A stretch of DNA of 64,000 nucleotides from Erodium maritimum (lineage: Eukaryota; Streptophyta; Magnoliopsida; Geraniales; Geraniaceae). The position numbers and the translations under genes are program-made. The stretch's first letter is position 1. Every line of letters starts with the position of its first letter. The DNA lies in contig OY997594.1 in NCBI GenBank assembly GCA_963921825.1, positions 33,400,956 to 33,464,955 on the forward strand. Direction: 5' to 3'. Below are positions 43,391 through 52,710 of this stretch, piece after piece. The notes below the pieces were generated by a model. It ran no database searches and was not told the origin of the DNA. It was given only the letters and a program-made list of their open reading frames with translations.

Positions 43391-45838
43391 ATGGTTTCCA
43401 ACCGATCGACAATATGCATATTCTACATGAGATGTTCTAATTGTAATTGGATATCAACAAATGAGGATCTTATTAGTCTTCTTGTTGATGATAGTGCAAC
43501 ATTGAACACATTGAATGACCTCCTGTATTCTAGGATCGGGGTGAAGGAAAGTGAGACAGAATTGAAACTTAGTTACATAGCTTGTATGTCCAATTTTAGA
43601 GGAGTTATCCCGCCAACTAAGATCGTAGTGGATATGGATGTTCGATTTTTTGTAATGGAAAACAGAGATATAAGTTCCAAAACCATGTTACGTGTAGAGC
43701 TAATCAACAAAGAAACTAGTGGTACAATCGTCGTTGTACCGGTGGAAGCTGAATAGGTCATCCACGATGATATGGTGGTAGATGAACCGGTTGTTGTTGA
43801 AACTGTTGTAGTTGAGTATGATGAATATGGCAATGCTGGGTATGATAGTTTTTTTTACTTGGATATTTGTAGTCGTGCAAAGAATGCTATAAACCTAGTT
43901 ATTCGACGACGTAGACAATGTGATTCGGGAGAACAATCATCATCTCCTATGCCACCACTGGTAAGTTTGGATAATATTAAAGAGAACGGTCAAATGGAGG
44001 AGTATGTTGCTGAAACCAGCAATTTCCGTTAGATAGGGAGGATCTAGGACAAACCATGATCGGTTTTAGAGATGAATCTAATTTAGTAGGTGGTAAACAG
44101 TTTCGGAACAAGGAAGCAATGGTCACGTATCTGAAAGAGATTGCAAGGAAGGGTAAATTTGAGATTGGCCGAGATAGATCTTCAAAGGAGTTATACATTG
44201 CAAAATTCCATGATGCTAATTGTAAATGGAGAGTGCGTGAAGCAAAAGATCGAGGATCGAATAAATTCTCTATTAGAACCTATGAGCTTTTCCATACTTG
44301 TTTGGAGAGTGATCACAACTCCCACAAAGGTAAAATGAGTATTGAAATGATTACTTGTATGGTGGTTGTAGAATGTAGTGGAAGGAAAAAGACGCCTACG
44401 CCAAGGACTATTCAAGACAATTTGGAGAGAAGAGGGTTAGACTTTTATAAATACTGGAAATGTTGGAAGGCAAAATTATTGGCGAACATTAAACTTCTAG
44501 GGGATCCTGATTTAAGTTATGGATTACTCCCTGCTTATTTGCAGCAAGTTCGGAAGATGAATGAAGGCGCATTAACTCATGTGGAAGTGGATGCAGAGAA
44601 CAAATTTAAATACATTTTAATTGCATATCGATCATGCATTGTAGGATTTAACCTTGCCTTGAGAAAGGTGATCGCATTAGATGGTACATAGTTAAAAACA
44701 AAGTATAAATGGGTAATGCTAATTGCAACATGGCAAGATGGTAATCATTACAAATATCCGGTTGCTTGGGCTGTGGTTGACTCTGAGAACGACGCTTCAT
44801 GGGATGGTTCTTTGAAAAGTTGAGGTCGGAGATCCCGGACGAAGAGGACTTGGTTATCCTTTCGGATAGACATAGAAGTATAATCATTACAATGTCAGTC
44901 GTCTACCTAAATGCTAAACATGGACATTGTATGTGGCATCTGACCCAAAATGTCAGACTTCATGGGGCTGAGACTCGCAACAAAGACAAATTATCGGAGT
45001 TATTCCAAAAAATTGCTGATACTTACACAATGAGAAGTTTAATAATAAGTACCAAGAGATGAAAGAAGTGTACCCCGATGCGGCAGAATATCTGGAGACA
45101 ACGAACATAGAACGTCATCAATGGGCGAGATCTCACTTCGAAGCCAATATGTACAATATCATGACAACGAACGGTTTTGAGTCTATCAACAATGTAATAC
45201 GAACATAGAGAGACTGGCCTCTGATTGAGCTGTTAAACACCATGCAGAACACGGTTAGTCGTTGGTTCATGCTACGTTTAGATTTGATAAACAAAATACC
45301 GGATCACAAAATTGTAACTCTAAAGACATATATCATCATATCAAAAAGGAACGTTAAAGCGAAGGGCATGCGAATAACACCACTAAACAGACACAATGAG
45401 TAATGGGTTACATGTGAAGACACTAACATCTTGATTGATTTGGGGATGAAGCGATGCAGTTGCCAGAAGTTTGACATCGATAGACTTCTTTGTGCTCATG
45501 CCTTAGCGTGTTGTGAGCATGCTGAGAACAATCTTTATTCCTTATGCTTGAGCTATTACACGGTGGAAACATAGGTTGTGGCTTATTGTGGAACAATTTA
45601 CTCAGTGTTACGAGAATCAGAGTAGGATATTGATGATCTTGAACTCATTATGGAGGTTCTCCATCCATTCTATGTACCAAAACGCGGTAGACGTACTGAA
45701 AGAAGAATTCCTTCTGTAGGGGAGGCTCGAAGAGCGATTGAATCAGCTCCAAAGCGTCCACGAAAATGTGGAAATTATGCTATTATTGGTCACAACAAAC
45801 GAACATGTCCTTCGTTTTCTTCTGTATCTAATGTGTAA
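43391..45838 (+). pseudogene. mudrA: MuDR-type transposase, several stops and frameshifts
   Basis: Successive frames give an N-terminal part (43391-43756, TNEDLISLLVDDSATLNTL), a DNA-binding part (44056-44691, GGKQFRNKEAMVTYLKEIAR and CKWRVREAK, the DBD_Tnp_Mut landmarks), the catalytic domain (ALDGT with the first Asp near 44675; YPVAWAVVDSENDASW; DLVILSDRHRSI with the second Asp; HGHCMWHLTQN), a SWIM-like C-x-C...C-x-H stretch near 45460-45510 and a C-terminal CCHC knuckle (CGNYAIIGHNKRTC, 45768-45809). Stops lie at 43754 and 44690 among others. The enzyme would cut and join element ends, but this copy cannot be made as one protein. Confidence 0.88.
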
Positions 45839-45979
45839 GGATAATATTTGACAGACTGTGTATTTATTTTTGCTTATGCAACTATGTGTAACATAATTTT
45901 ATGTTCTATATGTTAGGTGGAACAATGTGTAAAACAATATTATGTTCTATATGTAACCCATCTACTAGGGTAACTCATC

Positions 45980-46260
45980 TACTAGACGAAAATGGCCCCA
46001 TTCGGCGGAGGTATAGCCCTATCGGGGGGGTTGGCCCAATCGATAGAGCAATGGTCCCATTCGGTAGAGGATTTGCCCCATACGACGGAGGAATGACCCC
46101 AATCGGAGCAATGGTCGCATTCGGCGGAGGATTGACCCCATACGGATGAGGAATGACCCCAATCAGAGGGTTCCTCACCAATAATAGGGTTAGACGAAAA
46201 TGGCCCCATTCGGCGGAGGATTGGCCCAATCGGTGGTGGAATGACCCCAATACAGAGGGA
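45980..46260. repeat. Imperfect repeats of CCCCATTCGGCGGAGG-type motif, block 1
   Basis: About ten degenerate 18-36 bp units alternate as GGCCCCATTCGGCGGAGG and GGAATGACCCCAATCGG. The flanking CATTC and GAATG of each unit can pair. The frames read as glycine/proline-rich repeats in several phases, so coding is unlikely. Confidence 0.7.
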
Positions 46261-46456
46261 AATCATCAAGTGTTATGCCTTGTCTTGTCCAACAGGCTTT
46301 ATGCAGATATTCTTCTTCTTGGGAAATGAAGGAATATATTCTTCCCACCCAATTATAAATTAACTCCACACCCTCCTCCTTTGTAAAGAAAACTGTTATT
46401 CACTTCTCCTCCTCAATTTTTCTATCCACAAGCAAATTAAGAGACCAAGACAGAGA

Positions 46457-46666
46457 ATGGACCCCAACCAGGCTGAGATTATTGCAGGGCTTCAAGAAAT
46501 CCAGCAGAGGCTCCATGAGATACAAATAATGACGAACAGTGTATTAAGGGTTCAAGCAATGGTGGCACAAAAGTTGGAGGAGCTTAGGAACTTACCGAAT
46601 GAGGTAGTGGCATACATGTTTAGAAGGTTTTTCCACATATTTTCAAGTTTAAATCGATTTGGTTAA
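46457..46666 (+). CDS. Small coiled-coil-like ORF, 69 codons, unknown
   Basis: ATG at 46457 after an AT-rich leader with purine-rich GAGACCAAGACAGAGA. The peptide MDPNQAEIIAGLQEIQQRLH continues with heptad-like spacing of I, L and V (EIQIMTN, VQAMVAQKLEEL) and would form one amphipathic helix or coiled coil. It lies between the transposase and the Ulp1-like gene. No family is recognised. It may be the first exon of a small third MULE gene, or chance. Confidence 0.3.
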   Translation: MDPNQAEIIAGLQEIQQRLHEIQIMTNSVLRVQAMVAQKLEELRNLPNEVVAYMFRRFFHIFSSLNRFG

Positions 46667-46679
46667 CTTACATATGTTA

Positions 46680-46865
46680 GGGTCAAGTACGGGTCATGTG
46701 TTAGGGTTAAGTACGGGTCGTGTGTTATGGTTAAGTACGGGTCATGTGTTATGGTTAAGTATGGTTCATGTGTTATGGTTATGTACAGTTCATGTGTTAT
46801 GGTTATGTACGGTTCATGTGTTAGGATTAAGTATGGCTCATGTGTTAGGGTTAATTACGGGTTAG
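46680..46865 (+). repeat. 24 bp minisatellite, about seven to eight copies
   Basis: Unit CATGTGTTAGGGTTAAGTAC plus GGGT, with exact 24 bp period and point changes. Because 24 is a multiple of three, one frame reads an eight-residue VMVKYGSC repeat and another an LSTGHVLW-like repeat. TTAGGG is embedded in the unit but not tandem at telomeric spacing. Confidence 0.9.
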
Positions 46866-47157
46866 TCGTGAATGTTCTAATTGTAATGGTTATATTTCTA
46901 GATGTTTATATTGATGACTTAAAGTATGACGTAAAGTAACTTGCATCTAATCGACGTCGGAAATAATATATTCTTTACATAAAGTTATCCAACATCTAAT
47001 CGATGACATAAGGAATATATTCCTCTTCATCTTCTATAAGTAAGAAGAATGGAATTAGAGCTTGAATACACTCATCTTGCCTCAAATTTTCATCTTCCAT
47101 CCACTTCCACAATCTACTTATACTATATCAGCTTCATCTAATGTCGTGGAATGATTA

Positions 47158-47454
47158 TTGTCCTCCCAAAGAATCCTCATTGGAGAGAGCGATACTTGGT
47201 ACAAATACGGATGTGCTCGTAATCCGAAGGTCCCTAAGTCTCCACCAAAAGAGGACTACCCATCTCCGACCAAAGAAGATGAAGAGCAAAGAGAGAAAGA
47301 ACCTCTAGAAGATGAAGAGCCGCCCGTAGATGACTATCCCGTCAAAGGGGATACTGAACAATATGATACCGATGAAGTTGAAAGCGGTGATGAGAAAACA
47401 TCGGCATTCAATGAAAATTCCCCAAATAAGAAAACCCCTAACAACAAAGAGTAA
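47158..47454 (+). CDS. Acidic low-complexity reading frame, 98 codons, unknown
   Basis: The frame has no ATG; it opens after a stop at 47152 and encodes YGCARNPKVPKSPPKEDYPS followed by a run rich in Glu, Asp, Pro and Lys (EEQREKEPLEDEEPPVDDYP) to a stop at 47452. An ATG in a different frame at 47141 starts MSWNDYCPPKESSLERA. Either a splice or a frameshift would have to connect them. The composition is typical of a disordered exon, and it may be an exon of a degenerate MULE gene. Confidence 0.3.
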   Translation: MSSQRILIGESDTWYKYGCARNPKVPKSPPKEDYPSPTKEDEEQREKEPLEDEEPPVDDYPVKGDTEQYDTDEVESGDEKTSAFNENSPNKKTPNNKE

Positions 47455-47567
47455 CATATGTGAGGGTAATTATTTGTAACCTAGGTTTAGGGTAACTATG
47501 TGCAACCTATCTTTAGGGTAACTATGTGTAACTATGGACAGGGAGAACTGGTCGAATGATTGGAATT

Positions 47568-47790
47568 CCCGTCGATCCGCGGATATGGCCACATTCGGCG
47601 GAGGAATTACCCCATTCGGCGGAGGATTGGCCCAATATGACGGAGGAATGACCCCATTCGAAGAGTTCCTCACCAATCGTAGGGTTAGACGGAACTGGAC
47701 CCATTTGGCGGAGGAATGATCCCATTTGGCGGAGGATTGGCCCCATTCGGCAGAGGAATGAACCCATTCGGAGGGTTCCTCACCAATCGT
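47568..47790. repeat. Imperfect CATTCGGCGGAGG repeats, block 2
   Basis: Eight to nine degenerate copies of the motif found at 45980-46260 (ACCCCATTCGGCGGAGGAAT), each followed by TGGCCC or TGACCC. Both blocks end in the same text around GAGGGTTCCTCACCAAT, so they are copies of one ancestral segment. Confidence 0.7.
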
Positions 47791-48100
47791 AGGGGTAAAT
47801 GGATTTCTATGTCACTGTCAACTTTTGTCGAATGGGTACCAAGCCTAGTCGATCGGAAATTCAAGAGAGAATGGTGATCCCGGTTAATGTATATATGTAC
47901 CGCCGATCCACGCGATGTTTCACCGATTGGCTAAATGCATATACAATATTTTTAACTCATAAATGAATACATTCAATAAGATATGAATAATCAACATTCC
48001 TCTACAAACTTGTATCATCAACATTCAACATTCGATCGAATAACACATTCGATCATGCTAGTTAAATACAATACTACATAATTTATCATCAACATTCAAA

Positions 48101-50038
48101 CTACAAAAGATGATCCCAATCCGACAAAACATTAATATAATACTTCTTTCGATACTGCACCACCAGTCTGTCTCTCAAATACTCATCGAATTCAATTCCC
48201 ACCATCTTCAGCTCGATCGTCTTAAGTATGTAGATCTCACTCTCGCCTCTCCTAAAAAATAATATATTATGTTAAACATGGATTCAAGTGTGTAGACACC
48301 GAGTGATGAATTATCATTCATACCTTGTACTTAGAGGTACACCCTGCACCCTCAAGAAAGTGAAATCCTCCGTATACAAGTTCTTCTTGTCCTTGGGCAT
48401 GTAATTGGAACAAAACATCATCCTAAGGATCATTCTGACATACAAATTCATCAACATTTGTAACACGGTGTTCGATATGTGGGAAATCATGTTGTCGTAG
48501 ACTTCAGTATGCCTTCCTTCTACGTTCACTTCTAGCAAGATCCATAATTCCTCCTTGCACAATACTGGAAAGTATACATTCTTTAGTCGCTTCAACCCCA
48601 ATCCGTAATCCATGGGAGACTTCAAAGCACGGTCTGGTTCAGCGACATTTCCTGACTCATACTCCGAAGGGAAGAGTTCGTGGAACCAGCAATCCAGTAC
48701 GACGTCATCATGCCGGAAAACGTTAAAATACCAATTTTGATGTTTTCGCATGCCGTATAACTGATTCTCCATTTGCTTCATAAATTAAAAATTAGTTTCA
48801 ACTTACATATGTACGTGGAGTGTCAAATGCTGCATAACTTTAAAAAGATTGAAAACTTACCTCATTGGTGACACATGATCCAACGGTCGAGAGGGTCTGG
48901 AAATATGTTTTATTGCGTCTTCCATACGACATCTCGACCTCCTCGACCAGATCACCGCTACGTAAGATGTCGGCATATTTCTTCACTCGAGAAGTTATCT
49001 TGCCCAGAAGGTTCCATGTTTTTTGAATGGTCACTTCTATCCTTGAAACCTCGACTACTCTCTTCGTCTTTCTTGAACTTGGAGGCTCTGGTTCTGATTG
49101 AGTGGGTACTTGTGTTAATAGAAGATGAGAACTTACTATAGCTCGACGAACCCCTCTGGCAGCGGGAGTAACATCCTCCGTATGACCCCCTATTTCCTCA
49201 TTTGTAAGCTACTCCCAAGACGATAGTACACGCTCTTGAGAGCATGTAACCTAAACTGCTCCTCCAAAGGCGGCCCTAGATACACGAGGCTGAGAGGGCC
49301 CAACCTTACCTGGTCCTCCAATGGCGGCAGGAGGCTGAGAGTCAACAACCTGAATATCGAGAACCGCTCCTCGAGGTAAGGCACCTGATCCATGAGGCTG
49401 AGAGTCAACTACCTCAACTACTCCTCGAGAACTGGAACCAGGAGGCTGGGGGCAGTTGAATGTCGAGAGCCGACACCTGATCTATGGGGCTCAAACTCGA
49501 ATCGGTGGGCCTGAGGCACGTCACGGGCAGTGTCCTAGGTGCGAAGTAGAGTGAGGATCTCAGTAAGTTGACCCCAAACTCCATACGCACGACTCCGATG
49601 ACGTCTTCAACCGATTGGATTTTTCCCTGCAAATTTATGATCTCCGCTCGGATTTTATCCCGTACAGCTCGGATGTCATCCCGTACAGCTCGGACATCAG
49701 CCGAGACTACCGAATGAGCCGTCGGGGCGTGATCTCCCACATCGTCCAGTACGGGCTCTTCACACTATCGAAGAGTACTCTCAGCTACATCATCTCTTCC
49801 AGATGTCTCTGCACCCTACCGATGAGAGCATTCACCCACTTCTTCTCTTCTGGTTCTGGATGGCTCTGCACCCATCCCCTCATCCATAACATCAAGGACT
49901 GAAGGAGCTGCAGGTGTCGGTCGTACATCCTCATCATCCCATTCAATGGAGCCTCCATTCTCCAAAATTTCCGTCATACGATCAATCATGGCATTAGGAG
50001 AATCTTCTTAAACGACCCCAATATTTTGATTATGCAGA
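48101..50038 (-). pseudogene. C-terminal half of a MULE Ulp1/SENP-like protein with substituted catalytic residues
   Basis: Three exons can be followed on the minus strand. Exon a (open from about 49125 to 48861) joins exon b (48775-48324) over an intron with GTAAGT at 48860-48855; exon b joins exon c (48251-48101, stop TAG) over an intron GTATG...TTTTTTAG. The spliced frame is open throughout. Exon b holds the C48 peptidase landmarks YFPVLCKEELWILLEVN and EVYDN. The usual HW is LW here, and where the family has DCGIY exon c has ESEIY, followed by ILKTIELKMVGIEFDEYLRD, the expected alpha-helical text. Thus the His and Cys of the triad look replaced (Leu, Ser) while the Asp remains. Upstream of 49125 two stops occur in a repetitive Gly/Pro-rich stretch (49190-49440), and an AVRD-rich coiled segment lies at about 49740-49600. 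Confidence 0.75.
49524..50038 (+). repeat. Left copy of the 515 bp direct repeat flanking the gypsy element
   Basis: Starts CGGGCAGTGTCCTAGGTGCG and ends ATTTTGATTATGCAGA, immediately before the gypsy primer site. It matches 59484-59998 over 515 bp with nine substitutions and no gaps by my count. It is MULE sequence of the Ulp1-like gene. Confidence 0.92.
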
Positions 50039-50055
50039 GCTTGGTATCAGAGCTC
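50039..50055 (+). other. Primer-binding site of the gag-only gypsy element
   Basis: GCTTGGTATCAGAGCTC, complementary to the 3' end of initiator-Met tRNA over TTGGTATCAGAGC. In the intact arrangement at 731-752 the same site follows the LTR end GTGACA; here it follows MULE sequence ...ATGCAGA. Confidence 0.88.
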
Positions 50056-50425
50056 GAGGTTTCACACCTCGGACTGTACGTCAATTAGGTGGGGAGAGTC
50101 GAGTCAGTAAAGTCCCGTCGTACGTTGGGTACGCAGGTCGGGAACCGTGTGTAGACCCGTTGTGTTGTGAGTCCTGCTTGTGTTTGTGTGTATGTGCGGT
50201 ACGGGGTTACTGGCATGTTGTTTGTGTGTTGCTGCGTGAAAAGTTTTTAAGCTGTCGCGACTCGACTCAGGGGCGCCCCTGTGGTCGAGCGTGACGGTGT
50301 TGACGTCAAGTGAGTACAATGTAGTTCGGGGACGCCTGGACCGAGTTGTAACTACCTGATGTCAAGAAATAAGGTTTTAATGAAGTGGAGAAAGCTTTAA
50401 AATTTTGATTGTTTTGATTTTTTCT

Positions 50426-50590
50426 GGCCCTGTGGGCGTGTTGTGATTGTTGTTGGTTGGCCCGGTGGGCGTGTTGTGGAGTTTGGTTGGCCCTGTGGGC
50501 GTGCTTGTTTATGTTGGCCCGGTGGGCGTGTTGTGGAGTTTTGGTTGGCCCGGTGGGCGCTGTTTGACTTTGGTTGGCCCGGTGGGTGGG
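50426..50590 (+). repeat. Leader tandem repeat GGCCCGGTGGGCGTG, six copies
   Basis: Six units of 23-33 bp, each with a potential GCCC-GGT-GGGC hairpin whose loop varies (GGT or TGT). The leader at 1-751 has the same motif on the minus strand, four more diverged copies. It gives rise to spurious Gly/Val/Trp-rich frames. Confidence 0.8.
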
Positions 50591-50884
50591 TGTCGTCGTT
50601 GTTGTTGTTATGGGTGTTTGGCCGGTTTGGCTTGTGTTTGTGGTTTAGTCGGGTTTTACGGGATTGTGTTCGCGGTTGTGGGTTGTAGAGGCCGTAGACC
50701 TGGTGTGCGGTTGGGTTGTTGTTGAGTTTTACGCTTACGTATTATTATAATTAAGGCATTAATAGCGTGAGCAGTAGTGTTTTACTGGTTTGAGGACGTG
50801 TTTCCCGTGTCGAGGTTTATCTTACTCGAGCGAGTACATGAGGTGGTGGTTTGCCCTGACTAGAGTGGTAAGTCCTTGGTGCGT

Positions 50885-50975
50885 TACTAGTATGCCATAA
50901 TCGAACGGGTGTCCGTGGAGGTGAGCATAACGCTCATCCCCTTTACTACTTTTCCCGCAAGGGACGAGTAGCGAA
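50885..50975 (+). other. LTR-like stem-loop block duplicated in the leader
   Basis: ATGCCATAATCGAACGGGTG...GGTGAGCATAACGCTCATCC...TACTTTTCCCGCAAG resembles the conserved LTR block (GCCGTAGTCAGTC...GGTGAGCGAACGCTCACC...TGCTTTTCCTACAGG). A second internal similarity links 50727-50780 and 51062-51110 (ATTATTATAATTAA). Confidence 0.5.
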
Positions 50976-51237
50976 CACTGGTTTGGTTGCGGAAAGTTAT
51001 AAGTAAGTGCATAAAGGACCGGATGAGGGCTTGGTGTACGTTTGTGCGGTTAAAAATTGAGGTTTCGCTTGCGTGTTATTATAATTAAAGTATAATTAGC
51101 GTGAACGGTGTGACGTTTAGTAACAAGTACGTTGAGGTAGGCGTAGACTGTGTGAACGTTAGTGTATTCGAGCTTGTTGTCTTGTATGAGTTCGCAAACT
51201 GAACATTTGTGTGTATCCGTGCAGAGGATACCTGCTG

Positions 51238-52125
51238 ATGGCTCGTGGCAGACGAGGAAGAGCAGCAGTGGCACGGGGACGAGCGCCCGCGCGAGGCAGG
51301 CGGGGACGGTCAGCGGGGACACCAGGACGGGTGCCCACCGTTGAGCCCGCCGAGTACGCCGAGGCGCAGGGTCCTCCTGTCGGTGAGCACAGGAGGAGCG
51401 ATGCGGGACCTTCTACGGGCACGCCCAGCGTCCCGCCGGTCGCAGACCCACCCGTTATTACTGCCCTGGATGAGCTGACCAGGACAGTCCAGAGTTTAGT
51501 GGCGATCATCGCCAGTCGAGAGACGGCTTCGCCAGCTCCGGAGGCAGCGGCGGTCCCAGTGAGATCCGTTCAGGCAGAGGACCATACGGCCCGTTCCCTG
51601 CTGGACTTCCTGAAGCTAGGGATACCTACATTCGTCGGGGGGGCGAACCCCGACCTAGGCGAGAGATGGCTAGAGCAGGTCACGCGGGACCTGGATACAT
51701 CAAGTATCGAAGATGGTCGCCGCAGAGTGTCCTTCGCAGCTCACCAGCTGAGGGACAGCGCCTACCACTGGTGGGGGCGTGTGAAGGACATGGTCGGGTA
51801 CGAATACAGCATATTCCAGACGGTTTTTCTGGAACAGTATTTTCCCGAGTCGGCTCGGTTGGAGCGACATCGGCAGTTTCTGGACCTGGAGCAGGAGGGG
51901 ATGACGGTGGGAGAATACGCGGCCAGATTCACGGCCTTGACCAGATTCGCGCCAGAGATGGTGATGACCGAGCAGAACCGTTGCCTGCGGTTCCAGGGAG
52001 GACTGAGGCCGGTGATTCGGAACCAGGTTCTCGCCTTGAGGCTGCGGAAGTATACAGATCTCATGGACACCGCAGCGCCGGTGGAGCAGGGTATCCGGGA
52101 TGCGGACAGGACCCGTGAGGTCTGA
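51238..52125 (+). pseudogene. gag: Ty3/gypsy gag, truncated by a frameshift before the zinc knuckles
   Basis: ATG 51238 (MARGRRGRAAVARGRAPARG) was preferred over the upstream in-frame ATG at 51211 because it begins the basic N-terminus and follows the leader pattern. The core Retrotrans_gag domain covers about residues 124-270: FLKLGIPTFVGGANPDLGER, HWWGRVKDMVG, FLEQYFPESARLERHRQFLD, MTVGEYAARFTALTRFAPEM and FQGGLRPVIRNQV. The frame stops at TGA 52123-52125. Beyond it, in broken frames, are a damaged first knuckle (CFSCG, about 52287) and a complete CCHC knuckle (CHRCGRVGHTIGQC, 52359-52400). Gag forms the virus-like particle in the cytoplasm. This copy is shortened but its particle domain is intact. 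Confidence 0.88.
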
Positions 52126-52696
52126 CAGCGGTCGACCAACTTTGCAGGGCCGTCCGAGTCACGAGACCCCCGAAGACAGAGGACCACGGGATCCTTCCGA
52201 CCACAGGCTCATCAGGATGGATCGAGACAGCGGGGGTCGGTGGCGTCAGTGGGGCCAGTCGCTTCACAGAGACGTCTGGGATGCTTTAGCTGCGGCAGCC
52301 AGACCACATGCAGCGAGAGTGACCGATGAACACGGGGCCGAGAGCCGACGAGGCCAGGTGTCACCGGTGCGGCCGCGTTGGGCACACTATTGGCCAATGC
52401 TATAAGCCGTTGGGGGCAACGACAGTGCGACGACCACAACAATCGCGCCCTCGTTAGAGTCAACAGTCGAGGTTTTCGCAGCCGTCGACGAGCGGGCCAG
52501 CTCCGAGACAGCAGCGGAGCTATGGATATCCAGCAGTTAGTGCGCCGAGTCAGAGGGAGCAGGCGCCAGAGGGACGAGTGTGCGCAGTTACCGACTTCCG
52601 GGCCCCAGGATCCCCTACCTACCGCGAGACCTATCAGGGTACGTGTTTATTGTACCTTATATGAGCGTTATTCTAAATTTCGTGGACGAAATTCCT

Positions 52697-52709
52697 TTAA
52701 GGGGGTAGA
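52697..52709 (+). other. Polypurine tract of the gag-only gypsy element
   Basis: TTAAGGGGGTAGA immediately before the 3' LTR start TGTAATAACC (52711). The preceding GGACGAAATTCC is also typical for gypsy elements. Confidence 0.85.
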
Positions 52710-52710
52710 T

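Noticed and set aside
46680-46865. Telomere-like repeat (TTAGGG)
   Set aside because: TTAGGG occurs once per 24 bp unit with changes; it is a minisatellite and not a telomeric array.
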